Assembly: GCA_964019425.1 (NCBI GenBank)
Contig: OZ025844.1
Span: 124,001-188,000 of the forward strand
Direction of reading: 5' to 3'
From: Flectonema sp. DT1601
Lineage: Eukaryota > Euglenozoa > Diplonemea > Diplonemida > Diplonemidae
DNA length: 64,000 nt
The notes beneath the pieces were generated by a model that was given only the letters and a program-made list of their open reading frames with translations, was not told the origin of the DNA and made no database searches. Numbering within the stretch: the stretch's first letter is position 1; each line of letters opens with the position of its first letter. The position numbers and the translations under genes are program-made. Shown in pieces: positions 24,432-34,016 of this stretch.

Positions 24432-25304
24432 TCAACGTGAAGGGCTTAGCGGGACTAAAGTATCATAATGAACACCCCCTTGGTAAATAACATTTATCGT
24501 ACGTAGTGAGGGTGCATTAGGAGAAGCATCAAAACAGGAAATCCTCCGGAATCCTGGACCAGTCCTGTTCTGTTCCCATACGTGTACGTCTACACCTTTT
24601 AATCGAGAGCAGGCTGCCATTTCGATTCCTCCCCCCCATCCAGTAATACCTATCCGTGAAGCATAGTTTGCAGGAGAGAGTCGTGAGTCCCACCAAAGCC
24701 AATCTTTTAAAGGAGTATCCGCTATCAGAATATGTGGGTTATTTCTAACCCACGTTGCCAACTCTCTTCTCAATGTCCCAGCTGATGAACCTTGAAGTCC
24801 ATAAGCTAGAGAATGAAATAGACATGAACCGTCACCTGGTTGTCTTATTACTCTGGCTTTTGTTATTACTAAGTCTCCGCAAGGTCTTCCCATCTCAGGG
24901 GGTTTTCGGCGAAGGGCATCAGGGTGGTTTTCACGTGGTTTTGGATAATACGGACAACTGTCTGTAGTGTGACCTCCGTCACATTTATCACAAACTAGTT
25001 TAGCAGGAGTGGCAGGTGTTGTTAGACGATTTGGTGGTATTGCAACCCTTGTTGATGATATTCCGTTGGAAAAGGGAATCCGATTTGAGTGATAAGAATG
25101 TTGCAAACCAACTCTGTCTAATTGACTTCCATACAACGGATAAGAACTACCAACACCACTACCAACACCAACACTACTAACACCAGAAGCAGGAGCAGTA
25201 TGACTCAAAGAACTCTGCTTTGCTTGATGACTACTCAGTCCCCTCGGGCTCTCCGCAATCTTTCCGCCATACTTTATTCGTTGCGTGCTTGTACATCCAC
25301 CCAT
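24432..25304 (-). CDS. OTU-type cysteine protease (deubiquitinase-like), predicted N-myristoylated
   Basis: 290 aa, single exon. The start MGGCTST fits N-myristoylation at Gly2 with a possible palmitoyl Cys4, suggesting membrane attachment. A Ser/Gly-rich disordered region runs to about 100. A small Cys/His knuckle follows (C105-x2-C108-x3-H112-x4-C117), then the OTU domain from about 145. The nucleophile is Cys161 in GDGSCLFHS (Asp158 also present), with a TGWGG-x-IEM segment near 221-229 and the catalytic His279 in GGVHYD. OTU proteases cleave ubiquitin or ubiquitin-like chains. The Cys, His and surrounding residues are intact, so an active enzyme is expected; the knuckle may help bind substrate (inference). 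Confidence 0.9.
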   Translation of the reverse strand: MGGCTSTQRIKYGGKIAESPRGLSSHQAKQSSLSHTAPASGVSSVGVGSGVGSSYPLYGSQLDRVGLQHSYHSNRIPFSNGISSTRVAIPPNRLTTPATPAKLVCDKCDGGHTTDSCPYYPKPRENHPDALRRKPPEMGRPCGDLVITKARVIRQPGDGSCLFHSLAYGLQGSSAGTLRRELATWVRNNPHILIADTPLKDWLWWDSRLSPANYASRIGITGWGGGIEMAACSRLKGVDVHVWEQNRTGPGFRRISCFDASPNAPSLRTINVIYQGGVHYDTLVPLSPSR

Positions 25305-26143
25305 TAGTGATAAGTCAGTACTCCTGGCGTCTGCAAGTCGCTGTTTTATACGACAGGTAGGTGTCGGATCTCGTCGTCTCTGTATTTGTTTTGAATTATG
25401 TTTCTACGGATGTGGTCACTCAATAGCTAATTATTTACATCAAAAGAAAAACACATACGATATAAGTATACTGCTTCTCTCCCCCCCTCATGCCATAGGC
25501 TGAAGGTTCAATTTTTTTAACTATACTGTTCGTAAGGAAAATACTTAGTTAAAAAAGAGTATATTATGATTAAATATAAAGCAACTTGAAACTGGGAAGC
25601 ATACTCGATCAAGGGTGGAACTGAAAAAAAGTAATAATATTTAAATGGTTACATTAGTAAGGAAATACTTTTAAATTTATTCTTTTAACAAGAGAAGATT
25701 AAGAAATTCAAACAACAATACTTTGTTGTGGATTTGGTGTGCCGCAACAGATTATGACAGTAGCAGTGAAGGTTTTTCTTTGCTATCTGACTCACACTCT
25801 AAAACAAACGGCATCTTTTTGATGTCCGTGTAACACGAGTACGTTTTACGTTTCCCTCTCACAGCCTCCCTTTTTTTCTTTTTCTTTTTCTTTTTTTTTG
25901 CCATTTCTTTTCGAATTTTCTTCTACCCAATGAAGACTCATTGTAGAGGAAGAATAATAATTCAGTTATTTTTTAAATAATCAATTCGGAAAAAAAATTT
26001 AAAAAGAAAAAAAAAGAAGAAAAAAAAAAGAACACACTAAGTGTGTTAACCGAAAAAAATACTTCTTTTTTTCGCTTTTTTTTTTTTCCTTTCTTTTCTT
26101 TTTCCTTTCCTGTTCTCGAACGTGGTCGGCTTAATTTTTATTA

Positions 26144-26174
<31 letters not shown>

Positions 26175-26464
26175 CAGTCGTTTTTTCGCTTAATTCAGCC
26201 GAGTTGGTCGCCTTCTTTGAAATATCCATAATCAGTTGAGGGGTAAAGAAGGCACTAAAAGGAAACTACTGGATTCGTAGCAAGAACGTTGGCTTTTCAA
26301 TACACAAAAGATTTCGTCCCCTTACAAGTAGAACTCCGCAAAGGTCACAACACGGAAAAAAACAGACAAAAACAGGGTACTTTGTGAACGTAATCGTGCT
26401 AACCAGTTTATATGTTCGATGAAAAAAATAGTTATGCGGGGAGACGACTGCTGATGTAAGACAA
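25305..26464. other. Intergenic
   Basis: 1.16 kb with no gene. It includes the first half of the conserved motif (ATATAAAGCAACTTGAAA, 25574-25591), which lies about 270-290 bases before the OTU start, and T-runs at 26076-26087 and 26146-26174. Confidence 0.55.
25574..25591. promoter_or_regulatory. Conserved upstream motif, first half only
   Basis: ATATAAAGCAACTTGAAA, identical in 16-17 of 18 positions to the first halves at 15501 and 19383 and in the same orientation. The GGTTCGGCCAAACC half is absent here. Confidence 0.35.
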
Positions 26465-27871
26465 CTAGAGTCTGGCGATCATAGCACCACGTCTACCAGT
26501 GAGCGGCTTGTAGTTGCTGAACTTTCCATACTTCTCAATGTTTGTGTTGATTCCACTGATAGTTTGTCCCAAGATGGTTGGTTGTCTTTTTAATTCTTCC
26601 TTAACAATAGTGTTGAGGTGCACAATATCAGGACCATCAGCAACACGAAGAGTACGCATGTTCGCATATAAGTCTGACAGCAGAGAGTCCTGACTGATTC
26701 CATGAGCACCGTGCATCTGAATAGCGTCATCCAATATTTTTAAACACATTCTTGGAGCGTCAACCTTCGTCATGGCAATCGCAACACGAGCTGCTTTAAA
26801 TCCATGATCATCAGCCTGACATGCAGCATAGTAACAGAGAAGTCTTGATTTTGTTACTTCAAGTCTAGCCTCTGCTAGTTGCTGTCTGATAGTGTCTTTT
26901 TCTTTGAGAAGAGTTCCAAATGCGTGTCTTTTGCTAATTCTGAAGAGCATTGCATCAATAGCGGCATCAGCTACTCCGATAGTACGCATGCAGTGGTGAA
27001 TTCTTCCAGGTCCAAGACGTCCTTGTGCGATTTCAAAACCGCGACCCTCACCCAAGATCATGTTCGATGCCGGCACTCTGACATTCTCAAAGATAATCTC
27101 GGCGTGATCATGTTCATGACCGAACACTGCGAGAGGTCTCAAAATATTAACACCTACTGCGTCACGAGGTACAATAATCATGGAGTGCTGTTTGTGAAGA
27201 GGGGCAGTTGTTGAAGACTTTCCCAAGAAGATGAATACTTTACATTCTGGTCTAATAGCACCAGAGATGTACCACTTATGACCGTTAATAACGTATTCAT
27301 TACCATCTCTTGTAATGCTGCTGCAGATGTTGGTAGCATCAGATGAAGCGACACCAGGTTCAGTCATAGCGAATGCGGATCTGATCTTCCCATCGAGAAG
27401 TGGCTCTAACCATTGTCTCTTTTGTTCTGGTGTTCCATACTTCTGAAGAACTTCCATATTTCCAGTATCTGGTGCTGCGCAGTTCATCGCGTAGTTTGCA
27501 AGTGGAAGTGATCCCAAAATCTCAGCAATCGGAGAGTACTCAAAAACTGACAGCCCACAGACTTCTGGTAAGAAAAAGTTTGACAGACCTCTCGCCTTTG
27601 CCCGAAGTCTCATTTCTCCAATTATTGGTGCCTCTTTAGCTAAGGTCATGTGCGATACCTTAGCCTTCTCTTCAGCTAATTGTCTTTTGAAAATTGGCAT
27701 CGCTGGAAGGATGTCTTCTCTCACGAACTCAATTACCTTCTTTCTCATTTCATAAAACCTTGGAGATAATCTACCCTTGAACATCTCCAGCTCCTTTGGG
27801 ACTTCAGTCTTCAGCAAGTCGCTGAAGTTTCCGTTACTGACTCCTCCTATCTTAGCATCGAGACCGGCCAT
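26465..27871 (-). CDS. Acyl-CoA dehydrogenase (ACAD10/11-like), probably peroxisomal
   Basis: 468 aa, single exon. FAD-dependent enzyme for the first step of fatty-acid beta-oxidation (acyl-CoA to trans-2-enoyl-CoA). The family pattern is clear throughout: N-terminal helical domain; the AFAMTEPGVASSDATN signature of the middle domain; NGHKWYISGA; and the C-terminal helical region with the QMHGAHGISQD element and a DGPD near the active-site region. Overall it is closest in feel to the ACAD10/11 branch. No mitochondrial presequence is seen. The last three residues are ARL, an accepted variant of the peroxisomal PTS1 signal, so a peroxisomal location is likely (inference). Codon usage is biased to C-ending codons, suggesting good expression. 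Confidence 0.95.
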   Translation of the reverse strand: MAGLDAKIGGVSNGNFSDLLKTEVPKELEMFKGRLSPRFYEMRKKVIEFVREDILPAMPIFKRQLAEEKAKVSHMTLAKEAPIIGEMRLRAKARGLSNFFLPEVCGLSVFEYSPIAEILGSLPLANYAMNCAAPDTGNMEVLQKYGTPEQKRQWLEPLLDGKIRSAFAMTEPGVASSDATNICSSITRDGNEYVINGHKWYISGAIRPECKVFIFLGKSSTTAPLHKQHSMIIVPRDAVGVNILRPLAVFGHEHDHAEIIFENVRVPASNMILGEGRGFEIAQGRLGPGRIHHCMRTIGVADAAIDAMLFRISKRHAFGTLLKEKDTIRQQLAEARLEVTKSRLLCYYAACQADDHGFKAARVAIAMTKVDAPRMCLKILDDAIQMHGAHGISQDSLLSDLYANMRTLRVADGPDIVHLNTIVKEELKRQPTILGQTISGINTNIEKYGKFSNYKPLTGRRGAMIARL

Positions 27872-28472
27872 TTAAAACAGGTTGTGAGGGCTGCTCTTTA
27901 AGGAAAGATATAATAATAAATTTAGACAACGAGATCCGTTTGGAAGAATTGTTTTTTTTATCTGTAAGTTGATGAGAAATAGTTATGAATATTAGAAAAT
28001 AGTACAAAAAAAAAAAACATATAAAAATAAAAAAGCGATACTAATACGAATCACGTGACAATTGATGTGCGCATTTTTTTTTTTTTTTTTTTTCCCCAAA
28101 TTTTTTTTTGCATGTTTTTTTTTTTTTTTTGGATGCCACTGGCCGCGCGTATAGAACTAAATCAACGCAGCGAAAAGCCAGCAGGGAAACTGCTTCGAGA
28201 GCAAACACTTTTCTTTATTAATTTAGCCAATCTCAGCTTTCCTTGAAATGGCTATTGGTACACTTGTAAAGTGAGGCCGTTTTTTTGGTCTCAAATACAT
28301 CGATTTTTCTTTTCTTCTTTGTCTCTTTAAAAAGAACCAATAAAAAAAAAATATTTAAAAAAAACGGCAAGCAGGCGTTTCCTCAGAAAGGCCGCAATTA
28401 CGGTACTGCTATCTTGTGGCCACTCTTTTCGGGGATGGGAGAGGAATACCAATTGGAAGTCTTCCCTTCTCT
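27872..28472. other. Intergenic
   Basis: About 600 bases between acyl-CoA dehydrogenase and PheRS beta. It has T-runs at 28074-28093 and 28118-28130 and no gene. Confidence 0.55.
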
Positions 28473-30509
28473 CTAGAAGAACGGTTCCACGTTCATCTCC
28501 AGGTAGGAGCACGGGAACGGGAATTCAAAGTTCTTGAGAACCTGTGTTTATTTATTTTACATAAACACGTTGTATTTTCTGTTATTGTTGTTGTCGAAAT
28601 ATAAAAAAAAACATACCATCGGGTCGATAACTCCCATAACACCAACCTGCTTGTCTTCGTACATAATTCCTACCTGCCATCCAGGAATGAAACAATTATC
28701 TCCTTTTCCTTCAACCATGGAGTATTTGTTTTCTGGAATACCAAGTCTCTGCATAATGTGTACCAGAAGTCCCTGAATGTTATCAAACCCTGTTGAGTTG
28801 GCAGAGGCGCGTACTGCACAGAGATGAAGTTCATTGCGGGCACCAATTCTGTGATCGGTATCACGAAACACAACGTCAGTCACCTCAAACAACTGAAGAG
28901 GCATCGCCTGATCCTTACTGTGAGACAACGTCTTTAGAGTTCCTGGTAAGAGGGATGGTCTGCAGATTTGAAATTCCTCAGTAATTGGATTTTGTAATTT
29001 AACCAACCCATCCTTACTGTAATGCTTTAAGTCTCTCTGAAGTAAAGCTGTGGCCTCATCGACAGAGCAAAGACTGAGTGTCATCATTTCAGTGTATCCA
29101 GAAAAACCTAATTCATTTCTGAGTAAGTTTCTTAGTGATTCTCTTGGCTGTTGCTTTCCAAAGCTGACAGTCTGAGGAGGCTTTGCTTCTCTGATTAGCC
29201 TCTCATATCCATAAGCAATAGCGACGTCTTCCATGATGTCAGCTTGATGGAGAACATCAGGTCTAGTTGCTGGAACCTGAACTACTATACTCTTCTCATC
29301 ATCTGAAGGTTTAGCATCAAGAAGCATTTTGTATAAATAATTACACATCTCTTGAGGTGTTAGATTCACACCAATACTTTTGTTAATATAATCACGTCCG
29401 GCAACGAATTCTCTGGTTGAGAAGTCTGGGGTTACAACAGTCCTACTTGGTAGAAACTTTAAATCGCATCCCTCTGGATACTCAACCTCAACTCCTTCAA
29501 TAGTAAACTGTTCCTGAACGTATGTACTGAATGCTGATACAATCATGTTTAACACGATGTTTGCTTTCGGATAATCGATAGCTGTACATTCTATGAAGAC
29601 GTTCTTTGTGTTAATTGAAATCTTCGAGTGCTCGGAGTTGATGATAGGAGGGAGTGACATGAGAGCTGTTTTGTGTTGGTAAAGTTTTTTTTTTGTCTTT
29701 TTTTTTTTTTTTTTTAAAAGAAGGTGGCACAGCTTACGCCACAATTCTCCTGCAATCGTAAAACAGGTTCTTCGGGATGGGAAAAGAGGGAGAAAAAAAA
29801 AATACAATGATTTCATACTTTTGCTGGAATCGTAAACAGCAGGGAAGCGGTCCTTTTCGCTGATTAGAGGAACGTATTTTCCAATATGTTTATCATTTTG
29901 GTAGTATTCGGTGATTTTTTCTCCCTTCAGATTTCCACGACCAGCGTGAGCTAAAGGAAGAAAGTCGACCTCAGCCTTTGGGGTGCCTTCATAAGAAAAC
30001 GGACCTTTCACTGTATCCAAGTCGTGGGTTCCAACAGATACTAAGGTACGCTTTCTGCAGATGTTGTGGTGGAGTTTTTCTTGAAGATCGATAAAGGAGT
30101 CGTAGCTGGTTTGAGTGAAGTTAATATTTCTCAAGACTGCACACACAACGTAAGGTCTGATTGGAAGTATTGACGGCTTCACAAACATCTTCAACTGTGG
30201 TTTGCTAATTCTGTAGACTGGAGCTTTCCTTCCCTTAAATACTAATAAGGCGTTTACCAATCCTTCTAAGCAAAGTAAATCATATCTGTTTGCTGGTATG
30301 TCAATTTTATAAATCTCTTCATCCGAAAGCTCATTTAGCTTTTCCAGATTCACATTGTCCTTTGCTTCCCTTCTGTACATCTCCCTTTTGTTTGTTACTT
30401 CATCTAGCTCAATACCGAAATCAAAGCACAGATCGGTGAATTCCTTTTCCGTGTATTTCTGCCCTAATTTCTCAAAGAGAAGCTCGCTAGAACATTGCAG
30501 GGTTGGCAT
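28473..30509 (-). CDS. FARSB: Phenylalanyl-tRNA synthetase, beta subunit (cytosolic type)
   Basis: Beta chain of the (alpha-beta)2 enzyme that charges tRNA-Phe. Exons are 29819-30509, 28617-29665 and 28473-28541, giving 602 aa, usual for the archaeal/eukaryotic type. Recognisable features are the N-terminal domain (DFGIELDEVT, IDIPANRYDLLCLEGL), the B3/4 editing region, the SLPPIINSEHSKI block, the B5-like domain with MEDVAIAYGYE, and the C-terminal catalytic-like domain ending in a FPFP...LEMNVEPFF segment typical of the family. Intron 1 (153 nt) is a multiple of three and has no in-frame stop, so a single long open frame crosses it; the exon junction restores the expected family sequence. 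The alpha subunit is not in this window. Confidence 0.96.
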
Positions 30510-33051
30510 TTTTGTATTGTTTTATTTCCTTTTTGTAATATATTATAAATAAGAGTATTCAAAAAAAAAATGCTTTAACTTAAGTCTTTTGAACACATGG
30601 TTTTTTAGTTGTTGTTCACGCTGAGATAATTAATTATTTAAATTACAAAAGACATCATTAACAGAAAATTATTCTATCCGAATGTTTTTTTCAATTTTGC
30701 AATTTTCCTGTTGTGGATTTGTTCTTTCTTTTCAAGGACCTCCGACCTCCGTGACAAAACGTTTTTTCTGTAATTCTTTTTTTTTTTTTTTTTTTGTTGT
30801 TGCTGTTTTTTTTTTTTTTTTTTTATGTTATAATTTTTTTTGTTTTTTTTTTAGTTCATACAAATAATAAAATAAATAAAGGGTGTAGAACAAGCTCCAA
30901 TAAGGGGTTCAACAGGATAAAAAAAGTTATGAGCACGACTCTACAGTACTTGAAATCTGTAGGTAAGGATGGGAACAAAAATATAACGACTAGTGGCTCC
31001 TTATTTCTTAGTAGTAACAAAACCCTTCTAACCCGCTCTTTTTATTTTATTCATTTTTTTTTTTTTTTTTTTTTGGTGCAGAAAAAGAAGGAAAAAAAAA
31101 AAAAAAAAAAAAAAAAATCAAAGAAAAATAATAATAATAACAAAGGAAAGGTTGTTTGACCTCTCGCTTTTTTTATTTCCCCTTCCAGATATATCACACA
31201 CCTGAAATGTTAATGATAAAAAAGGAAAAAAATAATCTTGAGTGATGCAGTAGACTGGTTTGCTTCGTTTTAATCCGCCAAGTAAGATGATACCTGATGT
31301 TAATAAGTAAGAATAAACAGAGCCTAGTCATATATTTTTTTTTTTTTTTTTTTGATTCCTTCCTTCTTCAACAGCAAGGAACTAATAAATAATATCACCA
31401 TAATTCTTACCAAGCAACAAACTAGTGCTCTTTCTGGGCTCCTAGTTGTCTGTTTTTTTTTTTTTTTTTTTTTTTATATCTACAACAGCAAAAAAAAAAA
31501 AGACTAGCAAAAAATTATTACCTAACTTTTGTCCAAGAAAAACAATGTACTAGCGAATTATGCTGCTGGAGTGTGGTATTCTTGTATTTCAAAGAATTTT
31601 AGAAAAAAAAAAGACAAAAAGGCAAAAAAAAAAAAAAAAAAATAGGCACCTTTTTTTTTTTTGCATTTCCATATTCCTCTCAAGCAGGTTATTTCGTAAC
31701 AAAATGAGTCTCGCAGAGTTCCATACCAAAAGAAATGAGGGAGGTGGGAAACGTGAAAAAGAATAAAGTAAGAGCCGAATATGAATACGCTGCTTGTGGT
31801 AAAATTGGAAGATCCAATTATGGGGGGGCCCCGTCAAAAAGTCAGTGGCTCGCATGAAATAAAGCAACGTGGTTAGAGAAGGGTCATAGTATAACCCGAA
31901 AAGAACAACAAACAAAAAAAAAAAAAAACGCTGCATAAAAAGGAACACCCGTTAGCGATTTACAGTTGCTAAATTTATTCACCATCATAAATTCACATTC
32001 CATATTCCTATGCGATTACTGTTATCTATGGTTAAGACTGTTTTCAGGGTGTAAACAACAAAAAAAAAAAAAAAAAATGTAAAATATCGAGGTTACACGA
32101 AATATCAAATACAAAACAAAAAAAAAAGAAGAATTTTCTCTTTAACTAAAGAACTACACAGAAAAATCGTAATATAACACCCGGTTGATGTTTTTTTTTT
32201 TTTTGTTTTGTGCCACCGTGAACCGACTTAAAAAAACTGAGAAAGCTAAAAGTGTGCTTGCCCAACATTCTTTTTTTTTTTTTTTTTCTCTTAACAGTAC
32301 TTGTTAGATGTCTTAAAAAAAAAAAAAAAAAAAAAACACGTATTTCATTATCATACTGTCAATTGTCATGTCAATGTCAAGAACGCCTACTTTAGATAAA
32401 TACAAAAGAAAATATAAGATCATTCAGATCGTTCATGACTACATTTTGACAGCTATTTATTAAATCCTTTGCCTTGAGGGGAAAAGACGTCGGAGGGTAA
32501 CAAATTAAAGAGACAGCCAAAAAAAAAAAGAAATTTATTTGGGAACAAGAACCTCCGAACTGCAAAAAAGTACTAGAGACTTATTCATGGAAAGACTATA
32601 AAAGATTGTTTTTTTTTTTTAAGAGAAAGAAAAAAACCAAACAGCAGTGTGTGAACGGGGGGTTATTAGAAAATAAGTTCAAGGCGTGAGATGTGTGTGG
32701 CTGATAGGGCTTGCAGCTTCCCTGGGACACCGTGAATTCAGTCGGGAATTCAGAAAACAGGTTTTTTATTTCCCCCCTTTTTTTTTTTTTTTTTTTTTTT
32801 TTCCAAGCATCTTTTTGATATCAATTTCAACTTATTTTTTTCTCCTAATTTTTTTTTTTTTTTTCTTCTCACGCCGCAATGAGACGCAGAACCGCCTTTA
32901 ACACCGGGCAGACTACGTGACTCCAGGTTTAGTTCCTTTATTATCGTACTTGTAACCACCAGCTATTGTTGCCCTTCAAAGTGTGTTGGGGGAGCAGTTT
33001 CCCCATAAACCAAATGAGTAATTATTATTATTGCTCACTATTGTTTTTTTT

Positions 33052-33112
<61 letters not shown>
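33052..33112. repeat. (TTG)n microsatellite, about 20 units
   Basis: Uninterrupted TTG/GTT trinucleotide repeat of about 60 bases followed by a T-run. It lies in noncoding DNA. Confidence 0.95.
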
Positions 33113-33114
<2 letters not shown>

Positions 33115-33467
33115 TTTTTTCTTCTTGATTCGTTTCTTTTTATGGTGTGCTTTAAATGAATAAATGGAAGAAAAAAAAAAGCGGGGGAGTGAAAAAAATG
33201 AAATACTTAAAATAAAAGGATTAAATATAAAGAAAATAATAAGTAATAATCATTATTACTTATCGTTGTTGTTGTTTTTGTTTTTTTTTTCAGTTTTCAG
33301 TCCAATAAAAGAAGTCTCACACAAATCTTCCAAACAAAATAAGTAACCAAAGGGGAAAAACAAGAAAAAAAAAAAAGAAAAAAAAAAGAGCCATCAAAAA
33401 CACAACAAAAACATATTGTCAGACGTCAAGTATCAGATGTACCCTTGTATGAAAAAACTATTTTTAA

Positions 33468-33510
33468 AAAAAAAAATAAAAAAAATAAAAAAAATAAAAA
33501 AAATAAAAAA
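33468..33510. repeat. Tandem A-run/T simple repeat
   Basis: Four or more copies of an eight-base A-rich unit with one T. The array directly abuts the inverted-repeat element at 33511, so it may be a tail or an insertion target of that element. Confidence 0.8.
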
Positions 33511-33650
33511 AAAACCATTCAGATACAGCCGTATATATTTTGTTGATCGGCAGACAGTATTACTGGCGCAGATAAACATGAGATAATAAATAAACGGCTC
33601 TTTGATCTGAATAGTTTTTTTTTTCTCCGACTTCGTCGGTGCAAAAAAAA
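33511..33650. mobile_element. Short inverted-repeat element (MITE-like), deleted form
   Basis: About 140 bases. One end reads AACCATTCAGATACAGCCGT. The complement of the other reads AACTATTCAGATC followed by AGCCGTTTATTTATTAT. These form imperfect terminal inverted repeats. Outside one repeat is a perfect 5-bp hairpin, CCGACTTCGTCGG (33628-33640). The same parts in the same order make up the ends of the element at 52851-53378, and the inner sequence matches that copy with about 370 bases missing. I read it as a non-autonomous DNA element with an internal deletion; transposition is inferred. Confidence 0.6.
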
Positions 33651-33992
33651 AAGAAAACGAAATATAAAAGGGGATTTTTATCACACTAGAGCACTTTTGG
33701 AAATATGCCATACGACGTACACCAGCTCTTTGACCTTTTTACCATAAGGGAAAAAGTATAAAGTGACCCCCAACAGATGAATTGTGGTAAGCGAACAATG
33801 TACGCTTATCTAATTACGTTTGCTTGGTGTATTCGGTAGCATTATTATTTTTTTTTTTCTAAATCAAGCAGGAGACAAGTCTCAGTGTGTTTTCTTTTCT
33901 TTTTCTTTTTTTTTTTTTTTTTTTAAAAAGTTTTTTCACTAAAATAACTACTTTTGTGATACACGGCGTTCGACGGTTTAAAAAAAAAAGAC

Positions 33993-34016
33993 GAGAGAGA
34001 GAGAGAGAGAGAGAGA
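33993..34016. repeat. (GA)n dinucleotide repeat
   Basis: Twelve GA units followed by an A-run; noncoding. Confidence 0.9.

Noticed and set aside
28557-30509. PheRS beta as one unspliced 650-aa frame
   Set aside because: The extra Lys/Phe-rich segment comes from an intron with GTATGA donor and AACAG acceptor. Splicing restores the family sequence, and the true C-terminal exon lies downstream.
33001-33163. Poly-Cys frame at the TTG repeat
   Set aside because: Translation of a microsatellite, not a gene.
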